A DNA stretch of 64,000 bases from Tranzscheliella williamsii (GCA_023212725.1 JALBYF010000018.1:1-64000); one strand, 5' to 3'; numbered from the stretch's first letter, positions 50,539 through 60,796 are shown. Notes: generated from the letters alone by a model not told the origin. Numbers and translations are program-made.

Positions 50539-53500
50539 TTATATTACGTCGTATGGGCGCTTACTGCCGCCGCTATGTGCATACCCTCCAGTGTCGTCGC
50601 CGTCGCCTCCATCTTCGTCAATGTCTTTGATTCTGTCTGTAGCATTCTTGCCGTCTTCCGCCTCGACATCGTTACTTTCGTCCTCATCGCTCGCAACTTG
50701 AGACGGTAGGCAGCTGGGCAGGTGCGGTCCGAACGTCTCGCTCGATAGCGGGGGCGAGTACTCGTTGAAAGCCTCTCGGGGCGGAGACGGATCTGCGAGC
50801 AAGAGAGAGCGGAAAGCCTCGCGGCTTTTCAAGTCGTCCAGACACGGCCACAACGCCTTGTCTTGGATGCCTCGTAGGTCGAGGAGGTTCGACTTCAGCG
50901 CTTTTGCTCTTGCGCTGCGGGGACGTAAGAGCACGTGTCCTGGGGCTGCCTTGAAGACCGTCTCTGTTCCGATGTCGAAAAGGATTGTAAGGAACCCTCG
51001 TTCGCTCAACCTCGGTGCGCCTCCCTTGGCACTAGCGACGCGGGGGCCAAATATACTGTCCTTTTGCAAAGCAGAAGCACCACGAGCTCGGCGTTTATTT
51101 TTGACCTCCCATGCAATGAAAGTCATGTGGCCCGGAGCGGCGGTTTCTTCCACAATCTGGTGCATTTCTGCAGGGTTTGTGGTCCGCGGACAGGAGTCAA
51201 TCTCGTCAACGAAGGGCGAGTTCAGGTCGCCGACGAAAACGGGGACGATACCGTCGATACCGTACTGTTCGTGGGCGGTCTGAATAGCGACACCGCGTTT
51301 CCAGCATCCCCAGAGAAATTCGGGTGTGATTGTCTCGATATTGCGGGGGAGAGTATCAAAATGTGTAAAATTAATCCATCCCCTACAACCTTGCCCCTTG
51401 ATCGTACCGCTCATATCCCTGAGCGGCGATTCGATCGCTTCCATCATCGATGCCGGAAGGTTGACCAGCGACTTGATAAAGGCCGTGAACTCGACCGGCT
51501 GGCTGAGAAAATGCATTCGCTGCTCGAGGTTTGGCTCGTGGAACTGTCCTTGCGACCCTGCAGCACCAAAGGTCCGCAATTTAACTGCGTCCCAGGCAGT
51601 GGTTAGCAGAACGCGAACGATGAACTCGCCGAAGGATCCTGCAATCGAATATTGGTTCTTAGACGAGATCAGCAGGCTTTTGAGAACCTTGAGGATATCA
51701 TCGTACTGCACTCTGTTTCGAGATTCATACAATGGTATCATAAAATCTGCTGCTGTTATAGCCAGTACTGGCTCCGAAGGCGCAACGACTTCGATCTTGT
51801 CGTAATCGATTACGGATTTGAGTACGCGCATATGACGGTCAACCGAGTCGATTGCCATTAAGGGCATTTCGCCCAGTATCCCACCAGCAGAGTTATGAAT
51901 CGGGATGAGATGCAGCGCAAGACGAGAGGCGAGGATGTTGAAGACGACAGTCTTACTCGCCCCTTTACTTTCTTGGTCGTACAAGAGCTTGATTCGTGGC
52001 AAACCCCAAAAGTTATCCCGACGGTGGAAAAACCAGAGTGGCCGTCCATAGCATCGCAAGTGCTCGATGCTGGCGGCACCTTCAGCGCTCGCAAGGGATT
52101 TTTGCGAGCTACACATGACATCAAAACCTAGATTGTTGAAAGTAGGCAGCATGGGCATAGTTTGTTCGCGCTGTGATCGGTGTTGAGGATCACCAGATGC
52201 AAGTTTCGCAGCACAGCTGTTTGTGCTAAGTAGCACCAGCCATAAGCATACCTTCGTTTCCTGTTCCAGCGCTTTTAGGTGATTCCAGGCTCGTCGCAGG
52301 CTAATAAGCTGGTTGCTGTTGCCCTGGACTTGTACCTTTGAGGCAACGTCGATTTCAACGCATTCGTCGAAAGCCACGAAGGCGGTGAACGGGCTTGACA
52401 CCGTCTCGGGTGACTTGCAGTCTGCTGAGATGGTTCTCAGATAAGCGCAGGCTGCGCCAAGATGGCGAGAGAGGTTCCGTACACTTGCATCCAAAAAGAA
52501 GCGGAAGACAACGTTTGTTGAGGAGTCGAGCTTGGGATCCAAGTTTTCCCATGAAGAAATATTTTCGTCCGCAAGTTTCCGAACAGCCTCGAACAGATCA
52601 TTGCGGTCGTGGTTAATGCCTCCGGAGCTCACTGGGAAGGTATTGAGCCCCTTGAGGTATTCAATCTTGCCCTCTGCTGAGCTGATGGGCTCCAATTTCT
52701 CTGCGATTGTCTCAAACCAGGCACCCAGGTAGGCACCCACTTGCACGTCAGTGTCCAGGCCTAATTTGTCGGTGCAGTAAGAGAAGAATTCCATTACGCC
52801 GACGTCTCTCAGAGGGAAGCCGTGGCGGGAGAGAACAGCGGACTGCTCGCGCAGGCAGATATATAGCAGGGGAGCTTTGCGACCGAGCTCCAGGACCATC
52901 CTTGTTTTGCCTGTACCGCTGGACTGCACGATCGCCGTGCCTTTCCAATACGGCTCTTTCTCGGTGACATCCGAGAATTCAGCTTGCACGCACTTGACGA
53001 AGCTGAGAAAGCGGTCGTGCGCTTTGCCCCGATAAGGAGCAAGCAGGCCACGGGTAAGGTAGCTGACGAGCCCGGGATCTTGCTCATCATTTCGAGAAGC
53101 CTCTCCGGGTACGATTGCCGGTGCTGGTATTACAGAAACGAAATACGCCGTTGCAAGATCATCGTCAAACCCTCTCGAAGCAACACGGTCCTGCGTCTTC
53201 TTGAGGGCCAGGCTGATGTTGTCGGATTGGAGGCGCGGGATTGGGGGAAAGGGACTGATTCGGCTTTGTACTGCACGGAGCTGGAACTCAAGAGGTGTAA
53301 TGAACACGTCCGGTATTTGCTGAGATGAAGATACCGAACGGAGCAACAGAAAGCATGAAACAAGGGCGCCCCATTCCATTGGACACAACTTTCGAGCCTG
53401 TGACTGAAGAGTTTGAGCGGATGCATTGCTCGGCGAAGAATTGATGATGCTCTGCAGCGGTTGTGGACGATTCGGCGGCGTCTTGGGATCAGCAGCACTG

Positions 53501-53721
53501 CGTTTATAGCTGGATGTGATAGTGCTGTTATACAGCTGTGTGGCTGTTGTCAAAAATGCCGCTACCGGTAGCGTACCGCTCTGTTCGGCGCAAAACTGCT
53601 TGATTGCTTCACCGAGAACACTTAGATCTGTGTTCGTGGACTCAACACATGAGGCCGGATCGCATGCTTTCCTCAAGCTGGTGAGATATGTTGCAGCGAG
53701 TGTGTTGGAGGCAGCGAGCAT
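50539..53721 (-). CDS. P-loop ATPase with C-terminal PD-(D/E)XK-like region (CRN/fungal effector-type family)
   Basis: 1060 residues, single exon, start ATG at 53721. It has no signal peptide. Residues 1-240 are helical with a hydrophobic patch (SCFLLLRSV) but no confident transmembrane helix. Walker A is SSGTGKT within IVQSSGTGKTRMVLELGRKA (about 267-273), and Walker B-like FVAFDEC is near 447-453. The C-terminal third contains GIDGIVPVFVGD (Asp823) and WEVKNK (Glu872, Lys874), spaced as in PD-(D/E)XK endonucleases (D...ExK). This ATPase-plus-restriction-endonuclease layout resembles the fungal proteins grouped with Crinkler (CRN)/RHS-type transposon-derived genes in comparative analyses. 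The assignment rests on motif pattern alone. The tail is acidic and disordered. Its position beside repeat-bearing DNA supports an accessory origin. Confidence 0.65.
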   Translation of the reverse strand: MLAASNTLAATYLTSLRKACDPASCVESTNTDLSVLGEAIKQFCAEQSGTLPVAAFLTTATQLYNSTITSSYKRSAADPKTPPNRPQPLQSIINSSPSNASAQTLQSQARKLCPMEWGALVSCFLLLRSVSSSQQIPDVFITPLEFQLRAVQSRISPFPPIPRLQSDNISLALKKTQDRVASRGFDDDLATAYFVSVIPAPAIVPGEASRNDEQDPGLVSYLTRGLLAPYRGKAHDRFLSFVKCVQAEFSDVTEKEPYWKGTAIVQSSGTGKTRMVLELGRKAPLLYICLREQSAVLSRHGFPLRDVGVMEFFSYCTDKLGLDTDVQVGAYLGAWFETIAEKLEPISSAEGKIEYLKGLNTFPVSSGGINHDRNDLFEAVRKLADENISSWENLDPKLDSSTNVVFRFFLDASVRNLSRHLGAACAYLRTISADCKSPETVSSPFTAFVAFDECVEIDVASKVQVQGNSNQLISLRRAWNHLKALEQETKVCLWLVLLSTNSCAAKLASGDPQHRSQREQTMPMLPTFNNLGFDVMCSSQKSLASAEGAASIEHLRCYGRPLWFFHRRDNFWGLPRIKLLYDQESKGASKTVVFNILASRLALHLIPIHNSAGGILGEMPLMAIDSVDRHMRVLKSVIDYDKIEVVAPSEPVLAITAADFMIPLYESRNRVQYDDILKVLKSLLISSKNQYSIAGSFGEFIVRVLLTTAWDAVKLRTFGAAGSQGQFHEPNLEQRMHFLSQPVEFTAFIKSLVNLPASMMEAIESPLRDMSGTIKGQGCRGWINFTHFDTLPRNIETITPEFLWGCWKRGVAIQTAHEQYGIDGIVPVFVGDLNSPFVDEIDSCPRTTNPAEMHQIVEETAAPGHMTFIAWEVKNKRRARGASALQKDSIFGPRVASAKGGAPRLSERGFLTILFDIGTETVFKAAPGHVLLRPRSARAKALKSNLLDLRGIQDKALWPCLDDLKSREAFRSLLLADPSPPREAFNEYSPPLSSETFGPHLPSCLPSQVASDEDESNDVEAEDGKNATDRIKDIDEDGGDGDDTGGYAHSGGSKRPYDVI

Positions 53722-54077
53722 ATTAGATCAACTGTGCACCAAGATATGTTGATTTCTTTGTCGGGCTTCAGAACCAATTGCTGGTTCCACCAGAATGCGG
53801 CAATGGTGGAAGAGATTCAACGAGGGGCTCAGATATGGGCAATGTTATGGGAGTATGTTGTTGGAAACGTTCACCTTAAACGTGACACAGGCCTTAACCA
53901 GAACGGCTGCGTAGGCGTCCAACCAGGTGTTTTGGCCAGGCAATTTACAAATCTGATTTCAATCTGGCTAAATCGAAAACCAGCAACCACCATATGGATC
54001 ATACTGAGGAAGCTACCCCTAACCCTTGATCGGCTGGTTCTAATCCCTATGGCAGACCTCTCTTGCTCCTCCGGTAG

Positions 54078-54095
54078 GGGGCATTGCTATGCCCC
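54078..54095. other. Perfect 7-bp-stem hairpin
   Basis: GGGGCAT, loop TGCT, then ATGCCCC. Lies in the gene-less region. Could be a chance palindrome; stem is too short to interpret. Confidence 0.5.
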
Positions 54096-54940
54096 ACCCA
54101 CCAGGCAACCTCCACAATGCATGCCAAAACTGGGGCCAAGCCTTCAGCACCCCCATGTCAAACCGCAAACCAGCCAATGACATTGCACTGGCCCCCAACC
54201 ATGACCTGACCTACAATGACAACTCTGCCAATGACAATGACTCTCCTCCACCAGCCAACTCCAGGGACATGGAACAGCAGGTAGTTGCCAATGCCTTCAA
54301 CTCTCTCAAGGACCTCCTCCTCAACACTTGCAAAGGTTCAACTCAATGGTGGCTTGGTGTTATGCCCCAGGGTCTGGCAACCTCCAGTGGCTGGTGGATT
54401 TGCCAAGCATGGGGAAATCACCGGAGGCTGCAGTGTGCCGGTGGTGGTACCACTATGAGTGCTCAACAACAATAGCATTGTCAATGATCAAGGTTGTATA
54501 CTTCTCCTCCTGTTGTGCAATAGACTAAATACATTTGTCGACCAGGGGGCAAGGGCAAGTGGGGAGAGGAGGCATTTAAATAGGACGATGCCTGGTGAGC
54601 AAGTCTGCAACAAGAGACTGATGAGGTGCCCAAGGTGGGTGTCTTGTCGGCCAGTGGTACTACCACGGCCGCGGGCCGGCGCGCTGAAATGAGCTGGCCC
54701 AATAAGGAAGACGCACACACAAAGGGCTAGGAAAGGAAAGCTAGGTAATGCGATTCACATAGTGACCGGTTACCTGTTGTCACGCCGTAAAGCATGCTCA
54801 GCGAAAAGCTGTCCGACTTGCGTCTCGAACCGTTGACCTCTTATCACGTGCCCCTTCCCGATCCCCCGATTCGCGAAGGTTTTCAGCAGAAGCTCACCAG
54901 CAGCGCCGGTCGCAATAATGTGGATAGCGCATCAGACTGA

Positions 54941-55110
54941 CCTTCTGGTTAATCTTGCACAACAGATTCCAAGCAGGAGGTGCAGTCCTGGTGATGTCGA
55001 CCAGATGCTTACCAGATTAACCTTCTGTTTGAAATCGTGCAGCAGATTGTAAACAGATGACTGGTTGTCAGACTAGTCTGGTAAATCACAACAGATTACA
55101 AACAGATGCC
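54941..55110. repeat. Diverged direct repeats of an AACAGATT-containing unit
   Basis: CTTCTGGTTAATCTTGCACA followed by ACAGATTCC, and CTTCTGTTTGAAATCGTGCA followed by GCAGATTGTAAACAGATG, share spacing of about 80 bp; a third CAGATTACAAACAGATG occurs near 55091. Units are 60-75% alike by eye and interrupted. Confidence 0.5.
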
Positions 55111-55267
55111 GGCATCTGCACGAAATTCAAATCAGACTTGACCCAGAACGGCTGGTTTGAATCTGCTATACAAAACCAGAGGACGCGCTTTTATGTTGTG
55201 AATTCTGCCTCCCCCTGACCAGCCCTTTGTTAAGTTCGGTATGGCCACGATCTAGAAAGTCATTCAC

Positions 55268-56500
55268 ATGACAAGCAAAAAGCCAGGGGATACAGATCTG
55301 TGCGCATGTAAACGACCCTCGAAGCTGTCAAGGATGTATCTAGCTTCTCGGCCAACATCTCTAATCTCACCAAGTCCAAAGCGAGGAGCTAAAAGAGAAT
55401 CGACAAAGATGCAGCAGAAGCAACCTACCGCACCTCCCGAGATTGACATCGCTCATCCCGGCAGTTCAGAACAGTTTTGGATCGAGACAGACTACTCGGA
55501 CAAAATCAAGTTCTGGGCCAAGCGTTTCTACCCTACTGGCCAAAATGACGAGGAAGAAGTGCAGCCGAAATCAGTCACCATATTCGTCCACGGCTTCGTG
55601 GAGTACGTCGACAGATACCGCAACATATTCAAGCTGTGGCCATCGATGGGCCATGAAATCCTGGGTTTCGACCAGCGCGGCTGGGGCCATACTTGTAAGG
55701 CATCCAGCAATCCCAAGAAGAACTATGGGAACACGACTTGGCCCCAGCAGCTTCAGGACCTCGAGTTTGTCATTCGTCATACACGCAAGCGTCTTGACGA
55801 AAGGTGGGGCCCTGGCAAGGTTCCCCTTTTCCTGTTTGGGCACAGTATGGGCGGCGGGATTGTCATCGCTTTCAATACCCGGAGCGATCTCTGGATTCAG
55901 CAGAATGGGGGCAAGGGTCCGAGTCCAGAGGCAAAAGAGATGCTCTCGGGCGTTGTGGCTTGTGCACCCTGGCTTACGCTGACGAAGCCGCCGCCGTGGA
56001 TCGTGATCTGGGGAGCAACGAAGGCGCTCACGCTCATGCCCGAGATGCACTGGAACGTCGACTTGCTAGGCAAAAACATCTCCAGAGACCCCGTTGTGGC
56101 TCACAACTTTGAAAACGACCCTTTGTCTGATAAGAAGGTCTATCTCAAGGCAATCCAGGGCCCTCTGCAAGGTGGACTGGATATCGTTGACGCGGCCTAC
56201 AAGTATTGGCCGGAGTCCAAACCCCTGCTCGTCATTCATGGCACCGGAGATCTTGTTACCAGCCACAAAGGTTCGGAGAAACTTGTTGATCGTGTCAACG
56301 CCAGAGATAAGACGTTGAAGCTCTTTGATGGGTACTATCACGATCTACTCAACGAGCCTGGCGAGGACAAGCTAATCGTGGGCGAATTCGTGATCGAGTA
56401 AGTCTCAAAACCACAGTTCTGTCCGCCAATGCCGTGAGCAGCAACAATTGACTTCTCCATATGCACCGCACCTGACAGCTGGCTCAAGCACCACCTTTGA
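55268..56500 (+). CDS. Monoglyceride lipase-like alpha/beta hydrolase, two exons
   Basis: 383 residues in the two-exon model: 55268-56397 and 56479-56500, with an 81-bp intron (GTAAGT...CAG). Reading straight on instead would stop immediately after EFVIE; splicing adds DWLKHHL, a natural end for the family. Serine hydrolase features: FVHGFVEYVDRYRNIFKL oxyanion block, GHSMGG nucleophile elbow (Ser193), acid Asp328 in HGTGDLVTS and His358 in YYHDLLNEP. This is the Yju3/MGLL pattern, hydrolysing monoacylglycerol to glycerol and fatty acid at lipid droplets or membranes. The first 47 residues are Arg/Lys/Ser-rich; an internal ATG at 55409 gives a start nearer the family's usual one. Convergent with PUS4, 88 bp between stops. 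Confidence 0.88.
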
Positions 56501-56588
56501 TAAGCTACATACCACTTGCTTTGACGATTAAGCACTGATCGTCAAACCAGCAACTATATATACCATACTTTTCCGAGTTGTTCGTCTA

Positions 56589-57986
56589 CTATACAGGTAC
56601 TATAGCTTTCAGCAGCTCCCTCTCCCAAAAGCGCAAGCCTTCTTCGTCCCTCTCGGCGTGGAAGGCCGAGTCGTTCTTTTCTTTTTGCAGTTCGGCTATT
56701 GCGTCAGCGAAGACCTTCCATTCTATGCAATTACCCTTTATGACCTGTTCGGTGTTTTCAGCAATTGTATTCATGGGGTTCTGGCTCTGAGACTGACCGG
56801 AGACAGGGAGGTCTATGCTCCATTCGCCTTGCCGCGTTCGAGTGAGTCTCTGAACGTGAGCTGCGGAACCTGCAGCCGTGGCGAGGTCATGTACGATGGA
56901 TCGCACATAGGTGCCTGAGGAGACCGTCATCTCCAGAACAAATGCCGGAGGGCCGGGATGGTCTTTCGCGGCCGGAGATGGAATAGCGGTTGATGTCGGG
57001 TCAGCAGTTGACAACTTCTGCCAACCGGTTGGGGCCGCTGTCGAGTCAACTGTCGCATCCGCGCCCTCTTCTTTGACCGTATCCGTCTGTCCTTCCTTCC
57101 GTCCCGCCATCTCCATCACGCGTCCCACCAGGGCTTTGTCTTCCTCGGGTACCTCGCGCTCTGGCTCTTTGTACTGATGTTGTCCCGGTTCGAGCCAGTC
57201 CACAAGCCGTAGCTCATTCACTGTAACCTTTCTTGGCTCGATCGGTCTAGGAAGAGGGAGGTTCTCTCGAGCATACTCGAAGAGTCTCTTTCCATCGATC
57301 CTGACGGCGGAATAGAGAGGTGGTATCTGAGACACGTTGCCAGTGAACCTGGGCAGCAGTTCAGCAATGCTTTGAGGAGAGATGTGATCGTAAGGTTTGC
57401 GGCTCAGTATGGGGTCACAGGAGTCGTAGGACGTTGTAGCAGAGCCCAACAAGCCGATTGTGCGGTACTCCTTCGTGCATTGAAGATACTGCTGGAGATG
57501 TTTGGTACCGTTCCCGACACCAATGACCAATACGCCATCGGCGAGGGGGTCTAGTGTGCCTCCCTGACCCAGTTTGGGTGCGCCAGCGACGCCGCCTGCC
57601 CACTTGCCTCTCCCAAACTTGCCTCTTTTTCGACTTTTGTCCTTAGTTTTCGTACCGTCCGTATCCGCAAAGAGCGGAGAAGAAGCAAAGAGCGGTTTGA
57701 GATCGTCAAGCAACGACATGGATGTCGGCCCGCTCGGCTTGTTGATGCCGAACAGGCCGGAGAGCGGTCTTGCAGCGATCGAAGCGGCCGAAGAAGAAGT
57801 GCCAGCAGAGCTGGCGATGGCGGAAGCTGTGCCCCGGGCTACAGTTCGTATAGGCCCTGCCGCCGAACAAGCGGCAGCCGCCATGTCGGTCTTGGTGTCG
57901 TTAGCGCCGCTCGCAGTCGCAGCCTCCGCTATAGCTGAAGGGGCAACACTTGGTGTAGCCTGAGCAATCTCTGTAGGTATCGTCAT
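56589..57986 (-). CDS. PUS4: tRNA pseudouridine-55 synthase (TruB/PUS4)
   Basis: 465 residues, ATG at 57986. The N-terminal 75 residues are Ala/Ser/Thr-rich and weakly basic, which could support mitochondrial import alongside nuclear location. Core motifs are LFGINKPSGPTSMSLLDDL, GQGGTLDPLADGVLVIGVG with catalytic Asp146, and YLQCTKEYRTIGLLGSATTS. PPLYSAVRIDGKRLFEYARE and VLEMTVSSGTYVRSIVHDLA follow in the usual order. The enzyme makes pseudouridine at position 55 in the T loop of tRNA. The Glu/Asp/Pro-rich insert at about 265-335 is longer than in yeast Pus4. Divergent from RPC3. Confidence 0.94.
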   Translation of the reverse strand: MTIPTEIAQATPSVAPSAIAEAATASGANDTKTDMAAAACSAAGPIRTVARGTASAIASSAGTSSSAASIAARPLSGLFGINKPSGPTSMSLLDDLKPLFASSPLFADTDGTKTKDKSRKRGKFGRGKWAGGVAGAPKLGQGGTLDPLADGVLVIGVGNGTKHLQQYLQCTKEYRTIGLLGSATTSYDSCDPILSRKPYDHISPQSIAELLPRFTGNVSQIPPLYSAVRIDGKRLFEYARENLPLPRPIEPRKVTVNELRLVDWLEPGQHQYKEPEREVPEEDKALVGRVMEMAGRKEGQTDTVKEEGADATVDSTAAPTGWQKLSTADPTSTAIPSPAAKDHPGPPAFVLEMTVSSGTYVRSIVHDLATAAGSAAHVQRLTRTRQGEWSIDLPVSGQSQSQNPMNTIAENTEQVIKGNCIEWKVFADAIAELQKEKNDSAFHAERDEEGLRFWERELLKAIVPV

Positions 57987-58669
57987 GCTCCGTTTCTCTG
58001 CTCAGTGGTAGTGTGTTACAGAACGTTCATTGTAGGTTCTCAGCGCCGCCTTCGATCTCTTGTCATGTTTAAAGAAGGATCTCGGGAAACAAAAAAGAAC
58101 CAAGCGAAGCGGCACGCATATGTTCGCTTCAACTGCAGGCAAAAACGACAGTACGAAGCAACGCTAACACACAGATCGGCGGGTCGGCGATCCACGGCCC
58201 GATGCATTCACATTTCCTGATTGAGCGGTGTCAGATTCTGGCTATTTGACTACTGACGCGTGAACTGATGAAGCAGAGTGGGCTGCAGCCAAATACAAGA
58301 ACACGCGCAAGAAGGAAATCCAATTTTTTGAGACTCTGGCCTCTCAGCCCAAATCAATTTTGATTGAAGGCTACTCAACCCACACGTCACTCGAAAGACG
58401 CTACGAGATCATCCTTCCTTCCTTTCTCCCTTCGCATTGACACTCGCCTCCCCTCACAGTGGCTATCGTGGCCTAAAGGACATACAGTCTGTCAAGCAGT
58501 ATCAGTGCTGGAGCATCACTGTTGATCTACTACAATATGGAGCCTTAGACTTCGCTTGCATTTTTCATCCCCGCTCGACTGCTTGACCACCGGAATCTTT
58601 GGCCGGTCCCTGCTTCCTGTCGGCACCTGCATCCTTTCCACGCTGCGCCCACCTTCATACCTAAGCAAG
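57987..58669. promoter_or_regulatory. Divergent promoter between PUS4 and RPC3
   Basis: 683 bp between two starts. It has an MCB-like ACGCGT at 58256-58261 and pyrimidine-rich segments (58405-58460). Assignment of either to a function is inference. Confidence 0.45.
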
Positions 58670-60796
58670 ATGGCATCTACAGCACACTCTCCACAGAAGA
58701 TCAAGCTATGCGAACATATTTTACTGCAGCATTTTGGTCCGATAGCTGCTCGCGTAGGCACCCTTCTTCTGAAGAGAGGACGGCTCACCATTAAAGAGAT
58801 CTCGCGCTTTCTTAACCAAGCTCCTACCCGTGCAAATCGGGGCCCCAATGATCCCTTTACCAACACCCACTCTGTGCCCGGCAAGTCTACCCTCGTATCT
58901 GCCCCCATCGCAGGAGCCAGCAGCAGCCACAATGGCAGCGACCCAAATGCTCCCGTCCCCATCCCCCGGCTGCTCGTTCAACAGACCGTCATGACCCTCA
59001 TTCAGCATGGCTGTGCTTGGCACAGCTCCACCGACCCCGACCTTGCGGATTCCTCACAAGAATTCTTCGAAATCAACATCAACGAAGTGTTACTAAGACC
59101 TCGGTTTGGCCGCTATATTGGTATCTCTGAAGACGAGATGGGGGAGACGGCAGCCAGGATCGTCAAGCTTCTGCTTCAACATGGCAAGCTCCAAGCCAAA
59201 GACATTATTGACAAGGTCACCTCCGACATGACCGTCCAACCAGCTCCCGTTGGCACCGAGGTGCATACCAACGGCGGTTCGGCTAGCATGACCAATGGTA
59301 CCGGCAAGCGGAAGGCAGAACCGTCGGAGGACATCGTCCGGCTGCAGCAACAGGTCGCGCGTCAATTAGTCAAGTTGCTATACCACACGTATCTGCGACC
59401 CAGCAGCGTCCACCAGCATGTGTCCCCTCGAGATAAGGAGATCAAATATGAAGCGCGAAAGAGGCGAGAGCTTCGTGGTATACCAACGCCGAAGGACCTG
59501 CAACGGATCCGGGAAGAGGTACGGGTGCAAATTTCAGAAGAAAGGGATGCAGACTGGGACGAAACTGGCGCATCTCACGTTCTCTTAGGGCCCGATGGTC
59601 TAGCTACGGATCAGCGGCAAGCGCGCCGAGGTCTCGTTCGACGCAAACAAAGCGCCATCGCTGCAAACACGTCGTCTTCCAAGAGCAAACGATCGAAAAG
59701 CACCAGCAGTAAGGATAAGAGAGGAAAGGAGAAGGATAAGAACGGCATCAATGGCGTACACTTGCCATTTGCAGAAACCTTCGAACCATCCGACGATTAC
59801 GATATCGACCCGACGGTCTGGCTCCGCATCCACTACGATCGCTTCGATGTTCATCTGCGCGATGAGGTGATGGTCGACGCCGTGCGGGAGAAGTACAACA
59901 ACACCGCCGCAGAGGTCTTCCGACATCTGATTCACGCCGGTGACTCTTCTCTGAGGAAGTCAGTTCGCGATAGCCGCAGTACACCCATTCCCATCACCAC
60001 GCTAGCCCACAAACTTCCCTCCGAGCTCTCCTTACCCAAGGGTTTTGATCGACGTTCATTTGGCAAGGAAAAGGCCTCCATACCAAGCAGGCAAGAATTT
60101 CTCGCCGAGTACTGCAGCATCTTTTCAAACGCCGAGGACATGTCTGGGAAGTCCAGAACCACCAGGCTACTGGCTCCGGCCTCCGACAGCACGACAAAGA
60201 CGGCAGGCGGGTCAAAAGTTGCATCCTCCTTTACCATCGAGTTCCGAAACGTCGCCGAACGCATCCGTAGAGACCTGCTCAAAAACGTAATCGAGGAGAA
60301 ATTCGGTACCGCAGCGATCAGGATCATGAACATTTTACGGGAGAAGGGCAAGCTGGAAGAAAAGCATATCTCTAAGCTCGCTCTTGTCTCGATCTCGGAG
60401 ACGCGCGATCTGTGTAGCCGGCTGTTTCATGCATCGCTGCTATGCCTGCAAGAGGTGCCCAAGACCAAAGACCGCGACCCGGCCAAGACGTTTTTCCTGT
60501 GGTTTGTCGACGAGGCCAAGTGCCGTGCGTGGCTGCTCGACCATCTCTACCAGTCCTTGACCCGGCTGGGCCAGCGGCGCAACGAAGAGATGAGGCGGCA
60601 GATTCCGCTGCTGCGCAAAGTCGAGCGGACCGATGTCAAGCTCGACACCGCCGGCCTCCTCACCGAGTGGGAACGCGACACGTGGGACCGGCTGCAGACC
60701 GTCCTGCAGACGCTGACCGTCGCCGAGATGCGGACCGAGATGGACGTCTTCATCCTCCGCGATCTCGCGGCCGGCACCTACTCCATCGAAGACTGA
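58670..60796 (+). CDS. RPC82: RNA polymerase III subunit RPC3 (RPC82/RPC62 homologue)
   Basis: 708 residues, start at 58670 (MASTAHSPQKIKLCEHILLQ); the upstream open frame begins at TTG. The extended winged-helix repeats of the family are visible: LCEHILLQHFGPIAARVGTLL, LLQHGKLQAKDIIDKVTSD, VRLRIHYDRFDVH-type segment IHYDRFDVHLRDEVMVDAV, and IRRDLLKNVIEEKFGTAAI with IMNILREKGKLEEKHISKLA. The C-terminus has FFLWFVDEAKCRAWLLDHLYQ. It belongs to the Pol III initiation subcomplex (RPC3-RPC6-RPC7) that opens promoters of tRNA and 5S genes. A Ser/Lys-rich linker (about 350-400) is basic and disordered. Single exon. Confidence 0.92.
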   Translation: MASTAHSPQKIKLCEHILLQHFGPIAARVGTLLLKRGRLTIKEISRFLNQAPTRANRGPNDPFTNTHSVPGKSTLVSAPIAGASSSHNGSDPNAPVPIPRLLVQQTVMTLIQHGCAWHSSTDPDLADSSQEFFEININEVLLRPRFGRYIGISEDEMGETAARIVKLLLQHGKLQAKDIIDKVTSDMTVQPAPVGTEVHTNGGSASMTNGTGKRKAEPSEDIVRLQQQVARQLVKLLYHTYLRPSSVHQHVSPRDKEIKYEARKRRELRGIPTPKDLQRIREEVRVQISEERDADWDETGASHVLLGPDGLATDQRQARRGLVRRKQSAIAANTSSSKSKRSKSTSSKDKRGKEKDKNGINGVHLPFAETFEPSDDYDIDPTVWLRIHYDRFDVHLRDEVMVDAVREKYNNTAAEVFRHLIHAGDSSLRKSVRDSRSTPIPITTLAHKLPSELSLPKGFDRRSFGKEKASIPSRQEFLAEYCSIFSNAEDMSGKSRTTRLLAPASDSTTKTAGGSKVASSFTIEFRNVAERIRRDLLKNVIEEKFGTAAIRIMNILREKGKLEEKHISKLALVSISETRDLCSRLFHASLLCLQEVPKTKDRDPAKTFFLWFVDEAKCRAWLLDHLYQSLTRLGQRRNEEMRRQIPLLRKVERTDVKLDTAGLLTEWERDTWDRLQTVLQTLTVAEMRTEMDVFILRDLAAGTYSIED

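Larger units (their letters stand above)
53722..55267. other. Gene-less repeat-bearing region, possible degraded mobile DNA
   Basis: 1.5 kb with composition unlike the flanks and no homologous ORF. It contains CCAGAACGGCTG twice (53898-53909 and 55143-55154), a GGGGCAT/ATGCCCC hairpin (54078-54095), diverged direct repeats of CAGATT-type units (about 54941-55110), and a purine-rich GGGGAGAGGAGG tract (about 54562). A 128-codon ORF (54089-54475) is Asn/Asp/Pro-rich and resembles nothing I know. The mix suits relics of an inserted element, but no terminal repeats or transposase were identified. Confidence 0.5.

Noticed and set aside
54089..54475. 128-codon ORF in the repeat-bearing region as a real gene
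   Set aside because: No similarity, low-complexity Asn/Asp/Pro content, and sits in decayed-looking DNA; kept only as part of the region note.
54821..54832. tRNA B-box-like sequence GGTTCGAGACG on the minus strand
   Set aside because: No acceptor stem, anticodon arm or A box could be placed around it, so a tRNA is not supported.
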